From assembly GCA_001724315.1 (NCBI GenBank), contig MEEC01000187.1:1-5580 (forward strand): a stretch of DNA of 5,580 bases, in the 5' to 3' direction. The position numbers and the translations under genes are program-made. The notes under the pieces are model-generated. The model was not told the DNA's origin, searched no databases, and was given only the letters and a program-made list of their open reading frames with translations. This DNA is from Lautropia sp. SCN 70-15 (lineage in GTDB: Bacteria > Pseudomonadota > Gammaproteobacteria > Burkholderiales > Burkholderiaceae_E). Below are positions 1 to 5,045 of this stretch, piece by piece; the stretch's first letter is position 1; each line of letters starts with the position of its first letter.

Positions 1-1292
1 GACGCTCCGCCCGCCCCCCCGCCCGACGCGCCAGCCGCCACAGCGCGCGCGAAGCGTTTCCTATCGTGGCCCCTGATCGCGGCGGCAATCGCCACGGTGC
101 AGGCCGCGGCCGCGCCCGTGGCGATCCAGGTCGAGGACCAGCCGCCGCTGTATTGGGCCAGCGCCGCGATCACCGGCGGCAGCAGGATCTGCCCGCTGGC
201 CGAGCCCTGCTGCATCAGGCCCACCGTGGTCGACACCGCAGCCGGATTGGGCGCGTAGAAGGGCGCGGTGGCGAACAGCGTGCCGGGAATCAGCCCGCCC
301 ACGACGGACAGCGCCACGATGGCCGTGTAGCGCAGCGTGAAGGGCGCCTCGGTGCCGAAGGCGATCCAGGCACACAGGGCCATCGAGACGCCGGCGAAGG
401 CGATCAGCGAATGACGCTGGAAGCCCCGCTGCAGCAGCAGGCCCGCAGCCAGATTGCCCGCGACGTTGGCGATGACCGCCAGCGCGGTCAGCAGCGCGCC
501 CAGCGACTGCGCCACGCCGGCATCCGCATAGACGCTCGGCAGGAAGCTGAAGATGCCGACGAACTGCCCGGCATAGAAGAGGAAGCAGAGCGCCAGCAGC
601 CAGGGGCCGATCCGGGTGGCCGTGGCCCAGGCGTTGGCCGCGAGCGGCGCGCGTCCGGGTCCGGCCGCCGCCTCGGCTCCCGACCGCGAACCGGTCGCCG
701 ACACCACCCCCGGGCTCGCTGGCGCACCCTGCCGGGCCCGCGGCAGCGCGAAGGCGATCATCGCGGCCCAGCCGATCCCTGCAATGGCGGTGCCCCACCA
801 CGCTGCGCGCCAGCCGGCGGCCTGCATCAGCCAGGGCGTCACCACCAGGGCCAGGCCCATGCCTGCCGGCATGTAGGCCGCCCAGGCGCCGAGCCAGCCC
901 CTCAGCTGGGCCGCCGGCACGCACTGGCGCAGCAGGGCCGGCCCCGGCAGCACCGCCATCAGGAAACCCGCGCTCTCGATTGCGCGGCTGGTGAAGAGCA
1001 CCGCCGGCGAGCCGGCCATCGCGCCGGCGGCGCTCGCCGACCCCATCGCGAGCAGGCCGGCCGCCATGACCCGGCGCGGGCCGAAGCCATCGGCGATCGC
1101 GCCGCCGGCGATGCCGAACAGCGCGCCGGCGAACATGAACAGCGAGACCATCCAGCTGACCTGCACCAGGCTCAGGCCGAACTCGGCCTGCAGCGCGAGC
1201 AGCGCCGGCGGCAGCTTGCCGAAGTTCAGCGCGGCGACGACGCCGGTGCCGACGACGATCGCCGCCGAGCCCGCGCCGCCGCGCACCGTCAT
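1..1292 (-). CDS. MFS transporter, C-terminal end cut by window edge
   Basis: This is a major facilitator superfamily permease of the inner membrane; the substrate cannot be read from the sequence. The frame is open from ATG at 1292 to the left edge (430 codons, no stop seen), about the full length of a 12-helix MFS protein, so only a short tail is missing. Hydrophobic segments alternate with short loops. The signature loop between helices 2 and 3 is present at residues 64-74 (G64, D68, G71, then PRR 72-74). A polar, Ala/Gly-rich central loop at about 185-222 separates the two six-helix halves. Helix 5 contains YMPAGM (140-145) and helix 11 contains QQGSASG (361-367). The last visible residues are basic, then Gly/Ala-rich, consistent with a cytoplasmic tail. 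The start overlaps the stop of the upstream PCuAC gene by one base (TGATG) and has only a weak Shine-Dalgarno (GAAGA), so translation probably depends on coupling. Co-expression with a copper chaperone hints at metal transport, but this is inference; a drug or small-molecule transporter is equally possible. Confidence 0.88.
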   Translation of the reverse strand, partial: MTVRGGAGSAAIVVGTGVVAALNFGKLPPALLALQAEFGLSLVQVSWMVSLFMFAGALFGIAGGAIADGFGPRRVMAAGLLAMGSASAAGAMAGSPAVLFTSRAIESAGFLMAVLPGPALLRQCVPAAQLRGWLGAWAAYMPAGMGLALVVTPWLMQAAGWRAAWWGTAIAGIGWAAMIAFALPRARQGAPASPGVVSATGSRSGAEAAAGPGRAPLAANAWATATRIGPWLLALCFLFYAGQFVGIFSFLPSVYADAGVAQSLGALLTALAVIANVAGNLAAGLLLQRGFQRHSLIAFAGVSMALCAWIAFGTEAPFTLRYTAIVALSVVGGLIPGTLFATAPFYAPNPAAVSTTVGLMQQGSASGQILLPPVIAALAQYSGGWSSTWIATGAAAACTVAIAAAIRGHDRKRFARAVAAGASGGGAGGA

Positions 1293-1894
1293 CAGTTCTT
1301 CGAACCGGGCATCGCGGCGCCGTGCGGCACGCCCTGCTGGTGCATGCCGCTTCCGGCCGGGCCGCCCATGGCACCCATGGACTCGACCTTGAAGGTGACC
1401 TCGACCTCGCCCGCCTTCTCGAAGCGCAGCTTGACCGGGAAGGACTCGCCCGCCTTCAGCGGCGCCTTCAGGTCGATGAACATGATGTGCAGACCGCCCG
1501 GCCGCAGCTCGACGCGCTTTCCGGTCGGCAGGTCGATGGCCGGAACCTCGCGCATGCGCATCACGTTGTTCTCCATCGACATCGAGTGCAATTCGACCTT
1601 GGCCGACACCGGCGAGGACGCGCCCACGAGCTTGTCGTCGGCCCCGGCATTCTCCAGCATCAGGAAGCCGCCGCCCACGGCTGCGCCGGGCGCGGTGGCG
1701 CGCGCCCAGGGGCTGCCGATCGACACCTGTCCGACCTTGGCGGCCACCGCCATGGCTGCGCCGGCCTGGTTCTGCTGCTGCATGCGCTGCTGCATCTGCT
1801 GCTGCATCGGCGCCTGGGCCAGCGCGATCGAGGCCACGGCGGACAAGCCGAGTGCAGCCAGTGTCTTGACGGAAAAAACGGAACGGGAATTCAT
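1292..1894 (-). CDS. Periplasmic PCuAC-family copper chaperone
   Basis: This is a 200-residue secreted copper(I)-binding protein of the PCuAC (DUF461) family, whose characterised members deliver copper to the CuA site of cytochrome c oxidase in the periplasm. Residues 1-27 form a Sec signal peptide (basic start, hydrophobic core, likely cleavage after IALA near residue 26). Residues 28-48 are a Gln/Met-rich linker. The cupredoxin-like domain spans about 53-171 and starts with the typical SPWARAT segment (61-67). The family copper motif is intact with the standard spacing: His103, Met114, His136 and Met138, that is H-X10-M-X21-H-X-M. The tail (173-200) adds Met173, Met176, Met184, His185, His191 and Met195, possibly extra copper ligands. 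The start at 1894 has an AGG at 1902-1904 with 7-nt spacing. The gene heads an operon with the MFS transporter, with which it shares one base. Family assignment is secure; the precise copper acceptor is unknown. Confidence 0.95.
   Translation of the reverse strand: MNSRSVFSVKTLAALGLSAVASIALAQAPMQQQMQQRMQQQNQAGAAMAVAAKVGQVSIGSPWARATAPGAAVGGGFLMLENAGADDKLVGASSPVSAKVELHSMSMENNVMRMREVPAIDLPTGKRVELRPGGLHIMFIDLKAPLKAGESFPVKLRFEKAGEVEVTFKVESMGAMGGPAGSGMHQQGVPHGAAMPGSKN
1772..1807 (-). repeat. 12-bp x 3 in-frame tandem repeat coding an MQQX linker
   Basis: Three consecutive 12-bp units of the form ATGCAGCAG plus one variable codon encode MQQQ, MQQR and MQQQ (residues 30-41 of the PCuAC protein), just after the predicted signal-peptide cleavage site. 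The near-identity of the units suggests growth by slippage. Copy changes would stay in frame and only alter linker length and the number of methionines. Confidence 0.8.
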
Positions 1895-1986
1895 GTCGAT
1901 GCCTGCCGGATGAGGGTTGGCGGAGGAAGATCCGGCAACGGAGGTGCCGAACCGCAGGGCGCCATCGGAACGCGCTCGGCCCGCAT
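1891..1986 (-). CDS. Possible 31-residue upstream ORF in the chaperone leader (speculative)
   Basis: An open frame starts at ATG 1986 (MRAERVPMAPC...) and ends at a TGA that overlaps the PCuAC ATG as ATGA. An internal ATG at 1965 would give 24 residues. The peptide has one cysteine (Cys11) and two proline clusters, PPLP (15-18) and PPP (21-23), the latter a classic ribosome-slowing sequence. Neither start has a good Shine-Dalgarno, and open frames are frequent by chance in such GC-rich DNA. A possible -10 (TAGAAT, 1990-1985) overlaps the first ATG, so both cannot be used together. It resembles no protein I know. It is recorded as a possible translational control element, not as an established gene. 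Confidence 0.2.
   Translation of the reverse strand: MRAERVPMAPCGSAPPLPDLPPPTLIRQAST
1902..1937 (-). promoter_or_regulatory. Ribosome-binding site and adjacent leader hairpin of the PCuAC gene
   Basis: The chaperone Shine-Dalgarno AGG lies at 1904-1902. Next to it is a perfect 8-bp inverted repeat, TGCCGGAT (1904-1911) and ATCCGGCA (1930-1937), with an 18-nt loop. In the minus-strand mRNA the stem ends at the first base of the AGG, and the loop contains CUUCCUCC, which resembles the 16S anti-Shine-Dalgarno sequence. The fold could limit ribosome access. An 8-bp stem in a GC-rich leader may also be chance. Confidence 0.35.
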
Positions 1987-2057
1987 TCTAGCTATCCGGA
2001 CGCGAGCGCATTGGACCTCGGTCAAGCGGCCGGCCAAAGTACATCCAATTGGCATCA

Positions 2058-2855
2058 ATGCAGTTCACCGTCTACGCCGCGATCGGCGCGCTGATCGGCT
2101 TCTTCTCCGGCCTGCTGGGCATCGGCGGCGGCGCCGTCCAGACCCCGCTCACCGTGTTGGCCTTCGAGGCGCACGGCCTGCCTCGCGAGCATATCGCGCA
2201 CATCGCGGTGGGAACGGGCGTGGCCTCGATCGCCTTCACCGCCGCCGCCAGCACCCTGGCCCATCACCGGCACGGCGCGGTGGACTGGTCCCTGCTCGGC
2301 CGGCTCACGCCCGGGCTGGTCGCGGGCGGCTTCGCCGGCGGCTACGTGGCCCAGCTGCTGCCCACCGCCTGGCTGGCGATCGTGCTGGCGGTGTTCATCG
2401 GATACGCCTCGGCCGCCATGGCCTTCGAGCTGCGCCCCGCGCCGCACCGCGGCCTGCCGGGTGCGGCAGGCCTGGCCGCCCTCGGCACCGCCGTGGGCAT
2501 GATGTCGACCCTGGTGGGCGCCGGCGGCGCGGTGCTGCTGGTGCCGGCGCTGACCTGGTTCAACGTGCCGTTTCGCCGAGCGATCGGGACCGGCGCCGCG
2601 ATCGGCCTGCCGATCGCCTTCACCGGCACCATCGCCCACGTGCTGGGCGGGCTCGGCGAGCCCGGCCTGCCCGAGGGCGCGGTGGGCTACGTGTGGCTGC
2701 CGGCCCTGGTTCCCTTCGTGATCGCCAGCATGTTGCTGGCGCCGGCCGGCGCGAGGCTTTCGCACCGGGTGCCGGTGCGCACGCTGCGCCGCGTGTTCGC
2801 GGGGACCACGTTCCTGCTGGCGATCCGGATGGCGTGGTCGCTGGCCAGAGGGTGA
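2058..2855 (+). CDS. TauE/SafE (DUF81) family membrane permease
   Basis: This is a 265-residue polytopic inner-membrane protein of the TauE/SafE family, whose named members export sulfite or organosulfur anions; the substrate here is not known. It shows the family's internal duplication. The first half has FFSGLLGIGGG (15-25) followed by a TP pair and GTGVASIAFTA (52-62). The second half has MMSTLVGAGGA (149-159) followed by VPALTW and GTGAAIGLPIAFTG (177-190). Hydrophobic stretches between and after these motifs fit about eight helices, and the length is typical. I chose ATG 2058 (MQFTVYAAIG); a TTG at 2049 would add three residues. Neither start has a clear Shine-Dalgarno. The gene is divergent from the PCuAC operon and ends 10 bp before the end of the convergent peptidase gene. 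A functional link with either neighbour is not evident. Confidence 0.9.
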   Translation: MQFTVYAAIGALIGFFSGLLGIGGGAVQTPLTVLAFEAHGLPREHIAHIAVGTGVASIAFTAAASTLAHHRHGAVDWSLLGRLTPGLVAGGFAGGYVAQLLPTAWLAIVLAVFIGYASAAMAFELRPAPHRGLPGAAGLAALGTAVGMMSTLVGAGGAVLLVPALTWFNVPFRRAIGTGAAIGLPIAFTGTIAHVLGGLGEPGLPEGAVGYVWLPALVPFVIASMLLAPAGARLSHRVPVRTLRRVFAGTTFLLAIRMAWSLARG

Positions 2856-2865
2856 CGGGCGTCCT

Positions 2866-3489
2866 TCAGACCCGCCGCACCCCCGAGAACCGCGGCCGCC
2901 AGTAGCGCGCGTGCACGCCGTCGAGGCGCACCACCCCGCCAGTGGACGGCGCGTGCACGAAGCGGCCGTTGCCCACGTAGATGCCGGCATGCGAAAAGCG
3001 CCCGGCCGTGTCGAAGAGCACGATGTCACCCGTTCGCACGGTGCGATAGCGCACCGGCTGGCCCGCCTGCGCGATCTGCCTGACCGTGCGCGGCAAGGGA
3101 TGGGACGCCGCTTCGCGGAACACGTAGACGATCAGACCGCTGCAGTCGAAGCCGCTGTCGGGCGTGTTGCCGCCGTAGCGATACGGGGTGTCGACCAGGC
3201 TGAGCGCCAGGAAGGCGGCCTCGCGGGCGAGTTCGTCGGGAAGGTTGCCGGGACTGTCGGCCGCGGCGTCGTCGGGCGCGGGCCAGGCGTCGCCTGGCGC
3301 AGCCGCGCGATACGACGGGCCCGAGGCGCAGGCGGACAACAAGGCCGCAGCGAAACCGCCTAGCGATGCAAGCACGAGCCGGCGCGAAACGGGCGGCGTT
3401 TCGGTCGTCATTCCGGATGTCATTGCCGACGTCATCGCGAATTGCGAAGCCGCCACCGAAGGCGACGAGTCGATCGATTCGATGGTCAT
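2866..3489 (-). CDS. NlpC/P60 (C40) cell-wall peptidase, Tat-type lipoprotein
   Basis: This 207-residue protein is a predicted peptidoglycan endopeptidase of the NlpC/P60 family, which cleaves cross-links or stem peptides in the periplasm (compare MepS/Spr). The catalytic domain spans about 88-203. Cys116 lies in the FDCSGL motif, His167 in SHAGIYVGNG and His179 in FVHAP, giving the expected Cys-His-His set. The signal region has a twin-arginine motif SRRLVL (35-40), a hydrophobic core (41-53) and a lipobox LSAC with Cys54 as the lipidated residue. The residue after it is alanine rather than aspartate, which favours outer-membrane sorting. Residues 55-87 form an Ala/Pro/Asp-rich linker. ATG 3489 was chosen because AGAGG lies 9 nt upstream, but it leaves an unusually long n-region. 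In-frame ATGs at residues 19, 23 and 27 give more typical signal lengths. The gene is divergent from the SDR gene and convergent with the TauE gene. Confidence 0.93.
   Translation of the reverse strand: MTIESIDSSPSVAASQFAMTSAMTSGMTTETPPVSRRLVLASLGGFAAALLSACASGPSYRAAAPGDAWPAPDDAAADSPGNLPDELAREAAFLALSLVDTPYRYGGNTPDSGFDCSGLIVYVFREAASHPLPRTVRQIAQAGQPVRYRTVRTGDIVLFDTAGRFSHAGIYVGNGRFVHAPSTGGVVRLDGVHARYWRPRFSGVRRV
3400..3435 (-). repeat. 12-bp x 3 imperfect tandem repeat with three in-frame ATGs
   Basis: Three successive 12-bp units, each starting ATGAC, encode MTSA, MTSG and MTTE (residues 19-30 of the NlpC/P60 lipoprotein). Each unit supplies an in-frame ATG upstream of the twin-arginine motif. 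None has a strong Shine-Dalgarno, so they are weaker start candidates than ATG 3489. Confidence 0.7.
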
Positions 3490-3498
3490 GGCGCGATT

Positions 3499-3557
3499 CC
3501 TCTCGTGCTGCGTTGCGACCATGGCCGAGTCTAGGTCGCCTCGCCCGCACGAATCAA
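3499..3557 (-). promoter_or_regulatory. Candidate sigma70 promoter and RBS of the NlpC/P60 gene
   Basis: On the minus strand TTGATT (3557-3552) and TAGACT (3533-3528) are separated by 18 nt; each matches four of six consensus bases. Transcription would start near 3520, leaving about 30 nt of leader. The Shine-Dalgarno AGAGG at 3503-3499 is 9 nt from ATG 3489 and decides the start choice. The promoter match is modest; the RBS is clearer. Confidence 0.4.
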
Positions 3558-3586
3558 GCAGTCGCGCTACAGTGCGAACCCTGACC

Positions 3587-3591
3587 AGGAG
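3587..3591 (+). promoter_or_regulatory. Strong Shine-Dalgarno of the SDR gene
   Basis: AGGAG lies 9 nt before ATG 3601 and fixes the start of the SDR oxidoreductase. It is the best ribosome-binding site in the window. I see no convincing plus-strand promoter in the 111-bp divergent region 3490-3600; TACAGT at 3568-3573 could be a -10 but has no partner -35. Confidence 0.75.
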
Positions 3592-3600
3592 ACTTACAAC

Positions 3601-4362
3601 ATGAATGCAACGAACGCCCCGCGCGTGATGATCGTTACCGGCGGCAGCCGCGGCATCGGCGCCGCCACCGTGGTGCTGGCCGCCAACCAGGGCTACGACG
3701 TGTGCTTCAGCTACGCCGGCAACACCAAGCGCGCCAATGACGTGGTCGCCGCGGCGAAGGGCGCCGGTGGCCGCGTGCTGGCGGTGCAGGCCGACATGTC
3801 CACCGACGCCGGCGTGCGCAAGCTCTTCGAGGCCTGCGACGCCGAGTTTGGCAAACCCGACGTGCTGGTGAACAACGCCGGCACCACCGGCCCGATCCGC
3901 AAGGTGGCCGACATCGACGCCGACACGCTGCGCGCGGTGTTCGAGCTCAACGTGACCGGCTACTTCCTGGCCGCCCGCGAGGCGATCCGCAGGATGTCGA
4001 CCGAGCGCGGCGGCAAGGGCGGCGCGATCGTCAACGTTTCCTCGCGCGCGGCGCCCCTGGGCGGCGGCGGCGAGTGGGTGCACTACGCGGCCAGCAAGGG
4101 CGCGACCGACACCTTCACCATCGGCCTGGCGCGCGAAGTGGGCGCCGAGGGCATCCGCGTGAATGCGGTGCGCCCGGGCCTGATCGACACCGAGCTGCAC
4201 GCGGCGGCCGGTGCGCCCGATCGCCTCACGCGGTTGATGAGCGGCGTGCCGATGGGCCGCGCCGGCTCGGCCGAGGAAGTGGCCGAGACGATCCTCTGGC
4301 TGGCGGGGCCGCAGTCTTCGTACGTGAGCGGGGCGCTGGTGGACGTGTCGGGGGCGCGCTGA
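3601..4362 (+). CDS. SDR-family NAD(P)-dependent oxidoreductase, YgfF-like
   Basis: This is a complete 253-residue classical short-chain dehydrogenase/reductase, normal length for the family, with a Rossmann fold. The cofactor loop TGGSRGIG is at 13-20, an acidic-pocket Asp at 65, NNAG at 91-94, the structural Asn at 117, the catalytic serine in NVSS (Ser148) and the YAASK active site at 162-166 (Tyr162, Lys166). RPG (191-193) and the C-terminal SYVSGALVDVSG segment (240-251) complete the pattern. From memory the sequence closely tracks E. coli YgfF, an uncharacterised oxidoreductase, including NVTGYF, GGAIVNVSS and the IRVN.VRPG region. No Asp is evident at the end of the second strand; Ser38 and Lys43/Arg44 nearby would fit NADPH preference, which is inference. 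The substrate is unknown. The gene appears monocistronic: divergent from the peptidase, with a convergent toxin gene downstream. Confidence 0.93.
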   Translation: MNATNAPRVMIVTGGSRGIGAATVVLAANQGYDVCFSYAGNTKRANDVVAAAKGAGGRVLAVQADMSTDAGVRKLFEACDAEFGKPDVLVNNAGTTGPIRKVADIDADTLRAVFELNVTGYFLAAREAIRRMSTERGGKGGAIVNVSSRAAPLGGGGEWVHYAASKGATDTFTIGLAREVGAEGIRVNAVRPGLIDTELHAAAGAPDRLTRLMSGVPMGRAGSAEEVAETILWLAGPQSSYVSGALVDVSGAR

Positions 4363-4369
4363 GGGCGGT

Positions 4370-4405
4370 GGCCGCGAGCGATCCGTGCCACGATCGATCG
4401 CGGCC
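4370..4405. terminator. Hairpin between convergent SDR and mazF genes, possible bidirectional terminator
   Basis: Arms 4370-4383 and 4392-4405 pair at 13 of 14 positions around an 8-nt loop. The structure begins 8 bp after the SDR stop and ends 5 bp before the mazF stop, filling the 47-bp gap, and can form in transcripts from both strands. No U-tract follows on either side, so it is not a textbook intrinsic terminator. It could act as a weak terminator or as a barrier to 3' exonucleases. Confidence 0.55.
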
Positions 4406-4409
4406 GAGT

Positions 4410-4751
4410 TCAGTCGAGCCCGAGATGAAGGCGTAGCGCGTCGTCGAGCGCCGCCAACGTCACGGGCGGCACCACGCCTGCGCGACGCGGCGCAAGCCGC
4501 TGCCTCGAGATCGTGCGTACCTGTTGCGCGCAGGCCTTCGAGTCGCGATCCAGCCCGGTGGCTCGCGCCGGCAACAGGACTTCGAAAGGGAACACCCGCT
4601 CCACATTCGAGGTGAGCGGCACGACGGTGACCACGCCGGCAGCGCGATTGTTCGCGTCGTTGCTGACGATCACCACCGGTCGGCGCTTTCGGATTTCGCT
4701 GCCGATCGTGGGATCGAGTGCGGCGAACCAGATCTCACCACGCCTGATCAT
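4410..4751 (-). CDS. mazF: MazF/PemK-type endoribonuclease toxin
   Basis: This is a 113-residue type II toxin of the MazF/PemK family; family members cut mRNA (some cut rRNA or tRNA) at short specific sequences and arrest growth. The N-terminus RRGEIWFAALDP (3-14), the GSEIRKRRPVVIVS loop and strand (17-30) and VVPLTS (43-48) are hallmark segments. Arg24 and Thr47 align with the catalytic Arg and Thr known from B. subtilis MazF. The DSKACAQQVRTISRQRL segment (70-86) is also typical, and the length is normal, so the toxin looks intact. I chose ATG 4751 because the protein starts there with the conserved RGEIW. The frame is open further upstream, but that part only overlaps the antitoxin in another frame. 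The start lies 17 bp inside the antitoxin gene (shared span 4735-4751) with no strong Shine-Dalgarno, so coupled translation with less toxin than antitoxin is likely. Cleavage specificity cannot be predicted. Confidence 0.92.
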   Translation of the reverse strand: MIRRGEIWFAALDPTIGSEIRKRRPVVIVSNDANNRAAGVVTVVPLTSNVERVFPFEVLLPARATGLDRDSKACAQQVRTISRQRLAPRRAGVVPPVTLAALDDALRLHLGLD

Positions 4752-4992
4752 CGTCCAGACCGTCCGCCGAAGTGCTTTCCAGATCCGAGAACTCGCCTTC
4801 CTGCGCAGTCGCCTGGCTGTAGGCAAGCTCGAGCTCCCGCTCGCGCAGTGCGCGCAGCGCGATGTCGATGACCTCGGATCGGCTGCCCACCTTGTAGGTC
4901 TTGCGGTACTGTTCAACGAACAGCACTGACGACTCGGGGAGCGAGATCGAGAGCTTTTCCTTCGCTTTGTCGGCAGTCATCGGGTTTGGCAT
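4735..4992 (-). CDS. Ribbon-helix-helix antitoxin partner of MazF
   Basis: This 85-residue protein has the layout of a type II antitoxin that binds DNA and masks its toxin. Residues 12-18 (EKLSISL) fit the RHH beta strand, followed by helix A (about 19-33) and, after the SRSEV turn (37-41), helix B up to about 57. The C-terminal part (64-85) is acidic and probably unstructured (DLES, DGLDDD), as expected for the segment that wraps MazF. It is therefore of the RHH class used with B. subtilis MazF rather than the AbrB-like fold of E. coli MazE. ATG 4992 is chosen because an AGG lies 8 nt upstream; ATG 4980 would remove four residues and lacks a ribosome site. The palindrome and direct repeat just upstream suit autoregulation by an RHH dimer. 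Its stop overlaps the toxin start. Confidence 0.88.
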   Translation of the reverse strand: MPNPMTADKAKEKLSISLPESSVLFVEQYRKTYKVGSRSEVIDIALRALRERELELAYSQATAQEGEFSDLESTSADGLDDDQAW

Positions 4993-5020
4993 GACAGGTA
5001 CCTGTACTACCGTTCATACT
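4991..5020 (+). promoter_or_regulatory. Candidate sigma70 promoter for the isochorismatase-family gene
   Basis: ATGACA (4991-4996, five of six matches to TTGACA) and CATACT (5015-5020, four of six) are separated by 18 nt. Transcription would start near 5027, leaving a leader of about 20 nt before ATG 5046. The -35 overlaps the antitoxin start codon and the palindrome at 4994-5005. No Shine-Dalgarno follows. Confidence 0.35.
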
Positions 5021-5023
5021 ACC
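4994..5023. promoter_or_regulatory. Candidate operator: 12-bp palindrome plus TACTACC direct repeat
   Basis: ACAGGTACCTGT (4994-5005) is a perfect 12-bp palindrome lying 1 bp before the antitoxin ATG on the minus strand. Next to it TACTACC occurs twice (5005-5011 and 5017-5023), 12 bp apart start to start. RHH antitoxins commonly bind short repeats spaced near one helical turn, so this is the likely autoregulatory site. Which of the two elements is bound cannot be told from sequence. Confidence 0.5.
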
Positions 5024-5044
5024 AATCATCGCACCATTTGTCAG
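5016..5044 (-). promoter_or_regulatory. Candidate sigma70 promoter of the antitoxin-mazF operon
   Basis: On the minus strand CTGACA (5044-5039, five of six matches) and TAGTAT (5021-5016, four of six) are separated by exactly 17 nt. Transcription would start near 5009, about 17 nt before ATG 4992. The -10 lies in one copy of the TACTACC repeat and the start site lies next to the palindrome, so a repressor bound there would block initiation. Confidence 0.5.
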
Positions 5045-5045
5045 C

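Noticed and set aside
1..1292. MFS gene as a CcoA-type copper importer
   Set aside because: CcoA is recognised by M-X3-M in helix 7 and H-X3-M in helix 8. Here M-X3-M is in helix 5 and the other motif is absent, so only the gene context suggests copper.
61..1374. Long minus-strand open frame (437 codons) overlapping the MFS gene
   Set aside because: It encodes an Arg/Ala/Gly-rich low-complexity protein with no membrane or domain pattern, whereas the neighbouring frame gives a clear MFS protein. It is a GC-bias shadow.
66..1913. Plus-strand 615-codon open frame opposite the MFS and PCuAC genes
   Set aside because: It is antisense to two well-supported genes, Arg/Gln/His-rich and lacks recognisable motifs; a shadow.
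1985..2025. MerR/CueR-type copper promoter upstream of PCuAC
   Set aside because: TTGACC (2025-2020) and TAGAAT (1990-1985) are 29 bp apart, far from the 19-20 bp of MerR-type promoters, and the adjacent GACC/GGTC dyad is too short to be convincing.
1322..2905. Plus-strand 527-codon frame across the PCuAC-TauE divergent region
   Set aside because: It runs antisense to PCuAC and out of frame with TauE, with His/Arg-rich composition typical of GC-rich shadow frames.
2866..4200. N-terminally extended (444-residue) form of the NlpC/P60 protein
   Set aside because: The extension is antisense to the SDR gene and low-complexity. AGAGG plus ATG 3489 and the signal peptide place the true start far downstream.
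4410..4916. 168-residue form of MazF starting at 4916
   Set aside because: The first 55 residues overlap the antitoxin in another frame and do not resemble MazF; the conserved N-terminus starts at ATG 4751.
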